Below are positions 14,381 through 23,600 of a DNA stretch of 24,845 nucleotides, in pieces; position 1 is the stretch's first letter; each line of letters begins with the position of its first letter. Position numbers and translations under genes: made by a program. Under the pieces are notes generated by a model. The model was not told the origin of the DNA and did no database searches. It saw only the letters and a program-made list of their open reading frames with translations. This stretch comes from Palsa-459 sp035937595 (lineage in GTDB: Bacteria > Actinomycetota > Acidimicrobiia > Acidimicrobiales > RAAP-2): contig DASZHS010000065.1 of the NCBI GenBank assembly GCA_035937595.1, forward strand, positions 1 to 24,845. Reading direction: 5' to 3'.

Positions 14381-16668
14381 TAGTTGATCGCTGCTTCGGC
14401 GTGCCACATTTGGGCCGGTGCCGACGACGCGTCGCTGGTCGGCAGCGGGGACGTCCCGAGCACCGTGAGCCGCCGCGTCGGACGCGTCATCGCGACGTAG
14501 AGCGACCGCAGGCCGCGCCGGGTGGGCGCGCGTCCCTCACCACCGCGCTCGGCGATCTTCGACGGCTCGACGACCACGACGGAGTCGAACTCCAGGCCGT
14601 TCGCGTCGTCGGCCGGGAGGACGACGAGGCTGGCCGCGAGCCCCTCGCCCGTCGACGCGCGCGGGTCGACGGCGTGCAGCGACGCGGCGTGCAACGCGGC
14701 GAGGACGCCGGCGAGATCCGACGCCGGCACGAGGACGGCGACACGGCCGGGGTCGACCGCGAGGAGCTCTCGGCGCGACGCGGCGACGACCTCGTCGAAG
14801 AGCGACTCGGCCGTGACCACGCGAAGGTCGGGGGCGACGCCCGTCGTGCGCACCGGCCGCGGCGGGCGCTGCGAGGGCTCGGCGACGGCGAGCACGCCCG
14901 CGGCCACGTCGAGCACCTCCTTCGGCGTGCGATAGCTCACGGTGAGCTCGACGGTCGACGGCGGCTTGCGGGGCGCGAGGTGGGTGACGACCTGGTCCCA
15001 GGAGCCCGCCGCACCCGAGGCGGTCGACTGGCCCATGTCGCCGACCACGGTCATCGAGCCCGAGATGGAGCGTCGCGCGATCATGCGCAGCTGCATCGCG
15101 GAGAGGTCCTGGACCTCGTCGACCACGATGTGGCCGTAGCTACGGGTGAGCTCGTCGTCGGCCCCGGCCTCGCCGATGGGCGTCGGGTCGAAGAGCTCTC
15201 GCACCGACGTCGTCGCGGGCGCCGGGCGCCGCGCCGCACGGGCCGGGCCGAGCACGGTTCGCGCCTCGTCGACGAGCGCCGCGTCCGCGACGGTCCAGGC
15301 GACCTCGTCGAGCGAGGACGACCTCGTCCGGTGGAGCCGGGCGAGCTCGGCGTCGGTGAGCAGCCCCGCGCCGGCGGCGCGGAGCAGCGGCGGCGCGCCG
15401 AGCAGGTCGTGGAGGAGCTCGTGGGGCGCGAGCCGCGGCCAGATGCGGCGGAGGGCCGCGCGGAACTCCGCGGTGCGCCGGATCTGGTCCTCGAGGTCGT
15501 CGCCCTCCTCGACCTCGATGGTGCCGTAGACACGCCGTCGGTACTGGGCGGCGAGCGCGGCCGCGAGCTCGCGCTCGACGAAGCGGTGCCGCTGGTTGTG
15601 CGGCCCGGGGCGGCGCTTCGCCCGCCCGACGACCTCTTCGGTCATCGAGACCGACAGCGTCAGCACCGCGACGCCGAAGGGGAGCTGGACGTCGCGCGGC
15701 AGAGGGCGCTGCCGTGTGCGCACGGCGCGCGCGACCAGCCGCGCCATCCGCGCGTCGCCCTTGAGCTCCGAGACGTCGTCGGGCTCGCTCGCGCGCACCT
15801 GGATCTCCGGCACGAGGCCCGCGACCGTCGACAGCGTCACGCCCGCCTCGCCGAGCGACGGCAGGACCTGCTCGATGTAGCGCAGGAACAGCGGGTTCGG
15901 CCCGACCACGAGCACGCCCTGGCGCTCGAGCGGGAACCGGTGCGTGTAGAGGAGGTACGCCGCGCGGTGCAGCGCCACCGCCGTCTTCCCGGTCCCCGGA
16001 CCGCCCTGGACCATGAGGAGGCCGGGCAGCGGCGCGCGGATGATCTCGTCCTGCTCGCGCTGGATCGTGGCGACGATGTCGCCCATCTGGCCGGTCCTCG
16101 CCTGGCCGAGCGCGGCGAGGAGGGCGCCGGGGCCGCCGAGCGCCAGCCCGTTCTCGACGAGGCCGTCCTGGGTGGCGCGCTCGACCTGCGCGCGGTCGGG
16201 CCCGGTCCCGTCGGCCTGCGTGAAGTACTCGTCTTCGAGGCCCAGGACCTCGCGGTGGCGCACCTGGAGGTGGCGACGCCGCGCGAGCCCGAGCGGCTCG
16301 ATCCCGGTGGCGCGGTAGAAGGGCTCGGCGATCGGGGCGCGCCAGTCGACGACGAGGGGCTCGAGGTCCTCGTCGGAGACCGCGACGCGCCCGATGTGGA
16401 ACGACTCACCTGGCGCGCGTTCGGAGTTGGCCGCCGTGTCGATGCGACCGAAGAGCAGCGCCTGGTCGCCGATGTCGAGCTGCTGGAGGCGCGAGAGCGC
16501 GGTGTTCACGACGATGTCGCGCTCGGTCCTCGACTGGAACGTGCCACCGCGTCCGATGTCGAGGACGTCGCCGAGCATGGAGCGCGCCTCCTCCCGCATC
16601 GCGTCGAGCGCGGTGTGGGCACGGTCGAGGTAGCGCTGCTCTTCGGCGACCTCACGCTCCTGGGCCAC
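14380..16668 (-). CDS. helD: HelD-type superfamily 1 helicase-like ATPase (RNA polymerase recycling factor)
   Basis: The 762-residue protein has UvrD/Rep-like motor motifs: Walker A GGPGTGKT (222-229), Walker B VVDEVQD (515-521), GDMGQST (543-549), SYRT (578-581) and VAMTR near the end. The N-terminus starts with a charged helical stretch (about 1-35) and RTERDIVVN, followed by VVDWRAPIAEPFY (106-118), a hallmark of HelD and not of UvrD. HelD proteins enter RNA polymerase, push out nucleic acid and free stalled enzyme with ATP turnover; the actinobacterial (class II) form is known from mycobacteria. GGAGGAGG four bases before the GTG supports the start. It lies directly ahead of ctaE-qcrCAB on the same strand, so the two may share transcription; a functional link is not shown. 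Annotation as plain DNA helicase IV is the alternative. Confidence 0.88.
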   Translation of the reverse strand: MAQEREVAEEQRYLDRAHTALDAMREEARSMLGDVLDIGRGGTFQSRTERDIVVNTALSRLQQLDIGDQALLFGRIDTAANSERAPGESFHIGRVAVSDEDLEPLVVDWRAPIAEPFYRATGIEPLGLARRRHLQVRHREVLGLEDEYFTQADGTGPDRAQVERATQDGLVENGLALGGPGALLAALGQARTGQMGDIVATIQREQDEIIRAPLPGLLMVQGGPGTGKTAVALHRAAYLLYTHRFPLERQGVLVVGPNPLFLRYIEQVLPSLGEAGVTLSTVAGLVPEIQVRASEPDDVSELKGDARMARLVARAVRTRQRPLPRDVQLPFGVAVLTLSVSMTEEVVGRAKRRPGPHNQRHRFVERELAAALAAQYRRRVYGTIEVEEGDDLEDQIRRTAEFRAALRRIWPRLAPHELLHDLLGAPPLLRAAGAGLLTDAELARLHRTRSSSLDEVAWTVADAALVDEARTVLGPARAARRPAPATTSVRELFDPTPIGEAGADDELTRSYGHIVVDEVQDLSAMQLRMIARRSISGSMTVVGDMGQSTASGAAGSWDQVVTHLAPRKPPSTVELTVSYRTPKEVLDVAAGVLAVAEPSQRPPRPVRTTGVAPDLRVVTAESLFDEVVAASRRELLAVDPGRVAVLVPASDLAGVLAALHAASLHAVDPRASTGEGLAASLVVLPADDANGLEFDSVVVVEPSKIAERGGEGRAPTRRGLRSLYVAMTRPTRRLTVLGTSPLPTSDASSAPAQMWHAEAAIN

Positions 16669-16672
16669 GCAG

Positions 16673-16680
16673 CCTCCTCC
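16673..16680 (-). promoter_or_regulatory. Ribosome binding site of helD
   Basis: GGAGGAGG on the minus strand lies four bases before the GTG at 16668. It is a strong Shine-Dalgarno, in contrast with the leaderless hemE start on the other side of the same divergent gap. Confidence 0.65.
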
Positions 16681-16700
16681 GCCGTTTCCGGGAACCGACC

Positions 16701-16706
16701 AGTCTA
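16701..16706 (-). promoter_or_regulatory. Candidate -10 box for helD
   Basis: TAGACT on the minus strand would start transcription about 25 bases before the GTG, leaving room for the Shine-Dalgarno. No convincing -35 is seen. The 95-base divergent gap holds this box and the hemE -10. Confidence 0.4.
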
Positions 16707-16751
16707 CGGGACCGACCTGTCGTGCCTCGTGGGCGGCGCCACGCCGCGTCT

Positions 16752-16757
16752 TACGAT
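16752..16757 (+). promoter_or_regulatory. -10 box of a probable leaderless promoter for hemE
   Basis: TACGAT is followed by six bases and the GTG at 16764, the same geometry as at ctaC and the first GT87 gene. It would drive the hemE-cpfC-cgoX operon. Confidence 0.55.
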
Positions 16758-16763
16758 GCAGCC

Positions 16764-17822
16764 GTGTCCCGCTCGCTCGACGAGAGCCCCTTCCTGCGCG
16801 CGTGCCGCAGCGAGCCCGTCGAGCACGTGCCGGTGTGGTTCATGCGCCAGGCGGGGCGCTCACTGCCCGAGTACCGGGCGCTGCGGGGCATCGGCTCGCT
16901 CCTCGACGCCCTCGCCGACCCGTCGCTCGCCTGCGAGGTGACCCTGCAGCCGGTGCGCCGCTACGGCGTCGACGCGGCGATCCTGTTCTCGGACATCGTC
17001 GTCCCGCTCCACGCGATCGGGTTCGGCGTCGACCTCGTGCCGGGCAGGGGCCCGGTCATCGAGCACCCGGTGCGCACCTCCGCGGACCTCGCCCGCCTCC
17101 GCCCGCTCGAAGAGGACGACGTCGCCAACGTGACCGAGACGGTGCGCCTCGTCGTGAAGGAGCTCGCCGCGAGCGCCACCCCGCTCATCGGGTTCGCCGG
17201 GGCACCGTTCACCGTCGCGAGCTACGCCGTCGAGGGCGGACCGACGCGCACGTTCGAGGTGGTGAAGGGGCTCGCCCACGGTGACGCCGGGCTCTTCGCC
17301 GCCCTGACGGACCGCCTCGCCGACCTCGCGATCGCCTCCGCCGTCGCCCAGGTCCGCGCGGGGGCGTCGGCGATCCAGCTGTTCGACTCCTGGGCGGGCG
17401 CGCTCTCGCCGAGCGAGTACGAGCGCTTCGCGCTCCCCCCGACGCAGAAGGTGATGGCGGCGCTCGCGCCCCTCGGCGTCCCCCGGATCCTCTTCGGCGT
17501 CGGCACCTCCGAGCTGCTCGGCCTCATGGCCACCTCGGGCGCCGACGTCATCGGCCTCGACTGGCGCGTGGGGCTCGACGCGGGGCGCGACCGCGTGGGC
17601 GACCTCGCCGTGCAGGGCAACCTCGACCCGGCCCTCTGCGTTGCGGACGTCGCCGTCGCGCTCGAGGCCACGCGCGACGTGCTCGCACGGGCCGGGACGC
17701 GGCCCGGCCACGTCTTCAACCTCGGCCACGGCGTGCTCCCCTCGACGGACCCAGGGGTGCTCGCCGAGGTCGTCGCCGTCGTGCACGCCGAGGGGCGCGC
17801 GGGCGTCACGCCGAACCCGTGA
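16764..17822 (+). CDS. hemE: Uroporphyrinogen III decarboxylase
   Basis: The 352-residue cytoplasmic enzyme removes four acetate carboxyls from uroporphyrinogen III to give coproporphyrinogen III. The N-terminal family signature PVWFMRQAGRSLPEYR (23-38) holds the substrate-binding arginines R28 and R32. The catalytic aspartate is D77 in FSDIVVP, the second signature is GFAGAPFTVASY, and the GHGVLPSTDP loop is near the end. Length is normal. The GTG start is placed six bases after a TACGAT -10 box and gives the standard N-terminus; an upstream in-frame GTG (16722) would precede this promoter. The stop overlaps the ferrochelatase start by four bases (GTGA). It is the first gene of a three-gene heme operon. 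Confidence 0.96.
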   Translation: MSRSLDESPFLRACRSEPVEHVPVWFMRQAGRSLPEYRALRGIGSLLDALADPSLACEVTLQPVRRYGVDAAILFSDIVVPLHAIGFGVDLVPGRGPVIEHPVRTSADLARLRPLEEDDVANVTETVRLVVKELAASATPLIGFAGAPFTVASYAVEGGPTRTFEVVKGLAHGDAGLFAALTDRLADLAIASAVAQVRAGASAIQLFDSWAGALSPSEYERFALPPTQKVMAALAPLGVPRILFGVGTSELLGLMATSGADVIGLDWRVGLDAGRDRVGDLAVQGNLDPALCVADVAVALEATRDVLARAGTRPGHVFNLGHGVLPSTDPGVLAEVVAVVHAEGRAGVTPNP

Positions 17823-18721
17823 CGGCGCGCACCGGCCTCCTCGTCCTGTCGCACGGCACGCCCGCAAGCCGCGAGGAGGTGGCGCCCTTCTACACCGCGA
17901 TCCGCCACGGGCGCGCGCCGAGCCCCGAGCAGCTCGCGGACCTCGAGCGGCGCTACGACGCGATCGGCGGGACGTCGCCGCTCGCCGAGCGCACGGCGGA
18001 CCAGGTGGCGGGGATCGCCCGCGCGCTCCGGGACCGCGACGGGGACCGCTTCGTCGTCGAGGGCGCGACCAAGTACGCGACCCCGCGCATCGAAGACGCC
18101 GTCGAGCGGCTCGTCGACGCCGGGGTCGCCGACGTCATCGGGCTCGTCCTCGCGCCGCTGCGCGCGCCGATGTCGACGGACCAGTACCACGACCGTGCGG
18201 CGAGCGCGCTGCGAGCGCGCGTGCCCTACCACGCGGTGTGGTCCTGGTGGGCCGCCCCCGGGTTCGCCGAGCTCCTCGCCGTGCGGGTGCGCGACGCCGT
18301 CGCGGCCTGCGCCAGCGACCCCTTGGTCGTCTTCAGCGCGCACTCACTCCCGGTGTCGGCACTGGCGGCGGGCACGGACTACCCCGGGGAGCTCCGTGGC
18401 GCGGCCGCGGCCGTCGCCCGGTCCGCGGGGCTGCGCGACCACCTCGTGTGCTGGCAGAGCGCGGGGCGGACGAGCGACGAGTGGCTCGGACCCGACGTCC
18501 TCGCGCTGCTCCGCCAGCTCGACGCCGACGTCGTCCACGACGTCGTGGTGTGCCCGGTCGGCTTCGTCGCCGACCACCTCGAGGTGCTCTACGACCTCGA
18601 CGTGGAGGCGGCGGGCGTCGCCTTGGCGCGCGGCATCGCGCTGCACCGCACGGCCTCGCTCAACGACGACCCGGCGCTCTGCGCGATCCTCGCCGCCGTC
18701 GTCGAGGGCGCGTCGCCGTGA
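17819..18721 (+). CDS. cpfC: Coproporphyrin ferrochelatase
   Basis: The 300-residue enzyme inserts Fe2+ into a porphyrin. Family landmarks are LSHGTP (10-14), RYDAIGGTSPL (45-55), the metal-binding H175 in SAHSLP and E255 in ADHLEVLYDLD. In actinobacteria the substrate is coproporphyrin III, hence CpfC rather than protoporphyrin HemH; this rests on lineage and on the cgoX neighbour. At 300 residues it is shorter than mycobacterial ferrochelatase and lacks the cysteine-rich C-terminal end that binds a [2Fe-2S] cluster there. The GTG start overlaps the hemE stop and the stop overlaps the cgoX start, each by four bases, so translation is likely coupled through the operon. Confidence 0.92.
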   Translation: MTARTGLLVLSHGTPASREEVAPFYTAIRHGRAPSPEQLADLERRYDAIGGTSPLAERTADQVAGIARALRDRDGDRFVVEGATKYATPRIEDAVERLVDAGVADVIGLVLAPLRAPMSTDQYHDRAASALRARVPYHAVWSWWAAPGFAELLAVRVRDAVAACASDPLVVFSAHSLPVSALAAGTDYPGELRGAAAAVARSAGLRDHLVCWQSAGRTSDEWLGPDVLALLRQLDADVVHDVVVCPVGFVADHLEVLYDLDVEAAGVALARGIALHRTASLNDDPALCAILAAVVEGASP

Positions 18722-20139
18722 CGCACGTCGTCGTCGTGGGTGGCGGCATCGCCGGGTTGTCGGCTGCCTACGAGCTCACCGGCGGCGCCGCCGGCCCGAC
18801 GGCGCCGACGCCCTCGGTGACGCTGCTCGAGGCCGCCGCGCTCGGCGGCGTCCTGCGCCGCGTCGCGATCGGTGACCGCGTCGTCGACGTCGGCCCCGAC
18901 GGCTTCCTCGCGCGGCGCCCCGAGGCGATCGCGCTCGTGGGCGAGCTCGGCGCGACCGGCGCCGTCGAGCCGATCGCCGCGTCGGGCGCGTGGGTGGTGG
19001 CGAGGGGCAAGCTGCGCCGGCTGCCGGCCGGGCTCGCGCTCGGCGTCCCGACGAGACTGCGCACGACGCAGGCCGTCGGGCTGCTCGGGCTCCGCGGTGC
19101 GCTCCGCGCGTCGGTCGACCTCGTCGCCCCGCGCCCGGCGCGTCGCTCGCCGCTGCCGGACCGCGCCATCGGCCCGCTCGTCGCCGACAAGCTCGGCCAG
19201 CGCGTCGTCGACGTCCTCGTCGACCCGCTCGTCGGCGGCATCCATGCGGGTCGGGTGCGCGACCTCTCCGCGGCCGCGGTCTTCCCCCCGCTGCTCGACG
19301 CCGGGCAGGGACGCGGCAGCCTGATGCGCGCCCTCAAGTCGCCGACGGGCGGCGACGACGGACCCGCCTTCGTCACGCTCCGCGACGGCGCGGGGGCGCT
19401 GGCGGAGCTGGTCGCCGGCGTGCTCGCCGCCCGTGGGGTCACGATCGCGACGGACCGCGCCGTCGCCGCCGTGCGGCGCGGCGCCCCCGGGGCACCGCGG
19501 TGGGTCGTCGAGACGGCGACGGGCGAGGTCCACGCCGACGCCGTCGTCCTGGCGACGCCCGCGGCGGCCACCGCCGCGCTCCTCGCCCCCCACGACCGCG
19601 ATGCCGCCGCGATGCTCGGGGCGATCGACGCGGCGTCCGTCGCCGTCGTCACCTCGCGCCACGGCGCCGGCGACGTCGTGCTCCCCGACGGCGGCACCGG
19701 GATCCTCGTGCCGGCGGGCACGGACGGCCCCGACGGCCCGTACCTCGCGACGGCCGTGACGTTCCTCGACCGCAAGTGGCCGCACCTCGCGCGCGACGGC
19801 GAGGTGTTGCTGCGGGTGTCGGCAGGGAGGATCGACGACGCGCGGCCCGACGACCTCGACGACGCCGCGCTCGGCGCGCGCGTCGCCGGCGAGCTCCACG
19901 CGCTGGTCGGGCTCGAGGGGTCCGCGCTCGAGGTCGTGGTCACGAGGTGGCCACGTGCGTTCCCGCAGTACCGCGTGAACCACCTCGTCCGCGTCGAGGG
20001 GATCGAGCGGGCGGCGGGTGCGCTCGGCGGGGTGGCGGTGGCCGGCGCGGCCTACCGCGGCGTGGGGGTCCCGGCGTGCATCGCGAGCGGACGCGCCGCG
20101 GCGCGCGCCGTGCGCACCTGGCTCGTCGGTCAGTCGTAG
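18718..20139 (+). CDS. cgoX: Coproporphyrinogen III oxidase, FAD-dependent (HemY/CgoX type)
   Basis: The 473-residue flavoenzyme oxidises coproporphyrinogen III to coproporphyrin III in the coproporphyrin-dependent pathway. The FAD-binding motif VVGGGIAGLSAAYEL (6-20) opens the protein. LLEAAALGGVL and VVDVGPDGFLARRPEA follow as in the protoporphyrinogen oxidase family, and VAGAAYRGVGVPACIASG near the end closes the FAD site. A small Ala/Pro insertion (about 22-33) separates the first helix from the second strand. Sequence alone cannot exclude protoporphyrinogen oxidase activity, but the operon with cpfC favours CgoX. The GTG start overlaps cpfC by four bases. The last ten bases overlap the convergent phosphatase gene. 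Confidence 0.92.
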   Translation: MTHVVVVGGGIAGLSAAYELTGGAAGPTAPTPSVTLLEAAALGGVLRRVAIGDRVVDVGPDGFLARRPEAIALVGELGATGAVEPIAASGAWVVARGKLRRLPAGLALGVPTRLRTTQAVGLLGLRGALRASVDLVAPRPARRSPLPDRAIGPLVADKLGQRVVDVLVDPLVGGIHAGRVRDLSAAAVFPPLLDAGQGRGSLMRALKSPTGGDDGPAFVTLRDGAGALAELVAGVLAARGVTIATDRAVAAVRRGAPGAPRWVVETATGEVHADAVVLATPAAATAALLAPHDRDAAAMLGAIDAASVAVVTSRHGAGDVVLPDGGTGILVPAGTDGPDGPYLATAVTFLDRKWPHLARDGEVLLRVSAGRIDDARPDDLDDAALGARVAGELHALVGLEGSALEVVVTRWPRAFPQYRVNHLVRVEGIERAAGALGGVAVAGAAYRGVGVPACIASGRAAARAVRTWLVGQS

Positions 20140-20621
20140 TAGCCGGAGTGCACGTAGAGGCAGGGCACGCCCGCGTCCAGGTACATCGCGCGGTTCCGCG
20201 GGTCGTCCTCCATCGCGAGCTCGAGCTCGAACCCCTCGCTGCGCAGCTCGTCGACGACGTCGCGCTTGAACTCGGCCGCGGGCGCGTACTCGCGTGACGG
20301 GCGCATCACGAGCAGGTCCCAGCGCAGCCCATGGTCGTCCAGCCACGTGACGGTGAGCTCGCGGACCCGCACGGGCCGCGCCGTGACGAGCAGGACGACG
20401 AGCGACCCGTCGAGCAGGCGCAGCAGCGTGCGCACCTCGTCGACGACGGGGTCGTCGCCGCAGGCGTCGAAGAACGCGTCCCAGTCCCGACTGTCCCAGA
20501 GGTGGTGCTGGCGACCCTGGGCGTCCGCGAGGACCCCGTCGATGTCGACCACGACCGCGCGCCGCGCGGACGACGGCGCGTCGCGCCACCACCAGTGCGC
20601 GCGAGCGGGGTCGACGGCCAT
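20130..20621 (-). CDS. HAD-family phosphatase resembling polynucleotide kinase 3'-phosphatase domains
   Basis: The 163-residue protein has the HAD core: nucleophile and acid D26 and D28 in VVDIDGVLAD, a threonine in LLVTARP (T80), K119, and the acidic pair in MEDDPRN (D139, D140). ELTVTWLDDHGLRWDLLVMRPS and the closing GVPCLYV follow the arrangement of stand-alone PNKP-type phosphatases. No kinase P-loop is present. It may remove 3' phosphates from nucleic acid or act on a small phosphate ester; the substrate is not determined. The ATG start lies nine bases after a TAGTCT box, suggesting a nearly leaderless mRNA. It is divergent from the large lipid-synthase gene and overlaps cgoX tail to tail by ten bases. 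Confidence 0.75.
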   Translation of the reverse strand: MAVDPARAHWWWRDAPSSARRAVVVDIDGVLADAQGRQHHLWDSRDWDAFFDACGDDPVVDEVRTLLRLLDGSLVVLLVTARPVRVRELTVTWLDDHGLRWDLLVMRPSREYAPAAEFKRDVVDELRSEGFELELAMEDDPRNRAMYLDAGVPCLYVHSGYYD

Positions 20622-20630
20622 CGACGGCGC

Positions 20631-20636
20631 AGACTA
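20631..20636 (-). promoter_or_regulatory. Candidate -10 box for the HAD phosphatase gene
   Basis: TAGTCT on the minus strand lies nine bases before the ATG at 20621, so the transcript would begin two or three bases upstream of the start codon. No -35 match is clear. Confidence 0.4.
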
Positions 20637-20681
20637 CGGGGGGACTTGACGAACCTGCGTCGTGCCGCCGACCACGCGTGG

Positions 20682-20687
20682 GAGACT
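20682..20687 (+). promoter_or_regulatory. Weak -10 candidate for the lipid-synthase fusion gene
   Basis: GAGACT is exactly six bases before the GTG at 20694. The spacing fits the leaderless pattern of the window, but the first base is not T. TTGACG at 20646-20651 is too far away to be its -35. Confidence 0.25.
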
Positions 20688-20693
20688 GGCGCC

Positions 20694-23600
20694 GTGGAGC
20701 TGCGGGAGCGGATTCCGTCGTCCGCGGTCGTCGGGATCCCGAGGGGCGCGAGGGCGCTCGTCGTCTCTGACCTCCTCCTACCCGCCCAGATCACCGACGC
20801 CTCGGCGTCCACCAGCGCGGCGCTCGCGACCGAGCTCGAGGCCTGGCAGGGACCCGGCGTCCTCGTGATCGCGGGCAACCTCGTCGTCCCGAGCGCCACG
20901 ACCGACGTCGCGCGGCTCGTCCAGACCGCGCTCGACGCCCACGACCGGCTCCGCGACGCGATCTCGTCGTTCTGCGCCGGGGAGGGCCGTCGCGGGCTGG
21001 TGCTGCCCGGGTGGCGCGACGCCGAGCTCGCCGAGGTGCCCGCTCGCCAGCGGCTCGCGACCATCGGCCTCGAGGTCGTCCCCTCCGTCGAGCTCGACCT
21101 CCTCACCGCGTCGGGGCTGCGCCGGGTCGTCGTCGAGACCGCGCGACCCGACTTCGTCCCCGCTCACCCCTCGACGTCGGAGTGGATGGTCGGCGAGGAG
21201 CAGCTGGAGGACCCGGCCGCCGCCCCGCGCTTCCTCTCGTCACGGCTCCGGTACCGCGGGCTCCGCCGCCTGCTGTGGATCGCCCCGCTCGTCGCGCTGC
21301 TCGCCGTCGTCGCGACGCGCATCGGCATCGTCGTCACCGGGCTCGACCGCCTCACGATGCACACCAAGGCCGCGCACCACGCCGTGCAGCGCGCCGCCCT
21401 GCTCTCGTGGACCGACCGGCTCGTGATCACCCTCGGCGTGATCGTGCTCGCCGAGGTGGTCGCCGCCGTCATGGCGACCGTGAAGTCGTCGCGTCGCTAC
21501 CCCCGCGCGATCCGGGACCGTCCGCGGTCCCCGTACCCGCTCGAGGCGCTGCGCACCGAGGCGGGCCCGGTGCTCGATCGTGCCCGCGACCTCTTGGAGC
21601 ACGGGGCCGACGGCTACGTCGTCGGCGGCTCCCCGCGCGGGGCCCTCGGGGCGATGGCGTCCGGGTTCCTCGCCGCCCCGGGAGCGACCTCCGAGGTCGT
21701 CCGCGAGCTGCCGGGTCGCTTTGGGCTGCCGCCCGTCTTCCTCGCGCGGCGCACGGCGGGGTTCTTGGAGGTGGAGGCCGGGTCGGACGCCCGCGTCCGC
21801 CTCGTCGTGGGCGACGACGCCCTCCCGGGGGCGACGCTGCTCGAGCGGGTCGCCTCGAGGGAGCGGCGCTGCCGCGACGTCGGGCGGCTGCACGTCTCGC
21901 TGGTCGCGTCGTGGCCCCACGGCCAGTCCTGGCCGATCGAGGCCGACGAGCTCGACCACCAGCGCCGCCTGCGCCTCGTCCGGCGCGTGGCCGCCACGAC
22001 CATCGTCCTCGCGGGGCTCGCCGACGTCGCCGTGGCCGTGGCGCCGCCGCTGCGGACCCGGCTGCACGCCGTGCTCGGGGTGCTCCCGATCGGCGTCTCC
22101 CAGACCGCGGCCGCGCTGCTCGCGCTCACGGGCGTCGCGCTGATCATGCTCGCGCGCGGGGTGCGCCGCGGCCAGCACCGCTCGTGGGTCGCGGCCGTCC
22201 TCGTGCTCGCGGTCTCGGTCGTCGGGCACGTGGGGCGCAACGCCGGCGTGCCGGGGACGCTCGTCTCGGCCGGCCTGCTCGCGTTCCTCGTGCTGCGCCG
22301 CGGGGACTTCCGCGCGCAGTCCGACCGCGGCTCGCTGTCGGGCGCGGCCCCCTACCTCGGCGTCGCGTGCGTCGCGGCCGTCGGCGGAGCGGTCATCGGC
22401 ATCGAGGCGTCCAACCTGCGCGCCGGCGTGCTCCCGTCGCTGTGGCTCGTGATGCTCGCGTGCGTCGAGCGGCTCGCCGGCCTCTCGACCGTCGCGCTCC
22501 CCGACCGGGTCGACGACTTCGTCTACCCCGCGATGCTCGCCGTCGGGCTCTCCGTCGCGGTCACGACCCTGTACCTCGCCACGCGGCCCGTGGTCGACCG
22601 ACGCCTCTCGGAGCGGCACACCTCCGCGGAGCGCCGTGCCGCCGAGCTGCGCGCGCGCGACCTCGTCCGGCGCCACGGGCTGGGGACGCTCGACTACTTC
22701 GCGCTGCGCGACGACAAGCAGTGGTTCTTCCACCGTGACACGCTGGTCGCCTACGCCGTCTACGGCGGGGTGTGCCTCGTCTCGCCGGACCCCATCGGCC
22801 CGATCGAGGAGCGCGAGGAGGCGTGGTGCGCGTTCCGGGCGTTCGCCGAGCAGCGCGGCTGGACCGTCGGGCTCATCGGCGCCGGCGAGTCGTGGCTCCC
22901 CCTCTACGCCACCGCCGGCATGCGCTACCTCTACCTCGGTGACGAGGCCGTCGTCGACGTCCAGCGCTTCTCGCTCGCCGGCGGGAAGATGAAGGGCCTC
23001 CGCCAGGCGTGCACGCGTCTCGAGCGCCACGGCTACACCGTCGAGTTCCTCGACCCCGCGACGATCGACCCCGCCCGGGTGCCTGGCATCGTCGCGATGA
23101 TGGAGCTCAACCGGCGCGGCGACGACGAGCGCGGCTTCTCCATGTGCCTCGGCCGGCTCTTCGACCCGAAGGACCAGGGGCTCCTCCTCGCGCTCGTCTC
23201 GACGCCGGCCGGCGAGCCGGCGGCGATGTGCCAGTTCGTCCCCTCGCCCGCGGTGCGCGGCTTCTCGCTCGACCTCATGCGCCGGGACCCCGGCGACCAC
23301 CCGAACGGGCTGCTCGACTTCGTGCTCTGCTCGACGATCGAGCACCTCGCCGCGCGCGGCGCGAAGGGGCTCAGCCTCAACTTCGCCGCGTTCCGCTCGA
23401 TCCTCGACGGCGAGCGGGGCGAGGGCGTGACGACGCGCGCCGAGCGCTGGGCGATCAAGCGGCTCTCGGGCATCATGCCGATCGAGACGCTGTGGCGGTT
23501 CAACGCGAAGTACGACCCCGAGTGGCTGCCCCGCTACCTCGTCTACCCTGCGGCGGAGTCGTTCCTCCCCGTGGTCATGGCGACGCTGCGCGCCGAGTCG

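Noticed and set aside
14369..14407. Longer ctaE start at GTG 14407
   Set aside because: It would add 13 non-conserved residues and overlap helD by 28 bases. The start at 14368 gives the usual length and has a -10-like box at the recurrent spacing. It is not fully excluded.
14401..16941. An 846-codon plus-strand frame opposite helD
   Set aside because: helD carries all helicase motifs in order on the minus strand; the plus-strand product has none.
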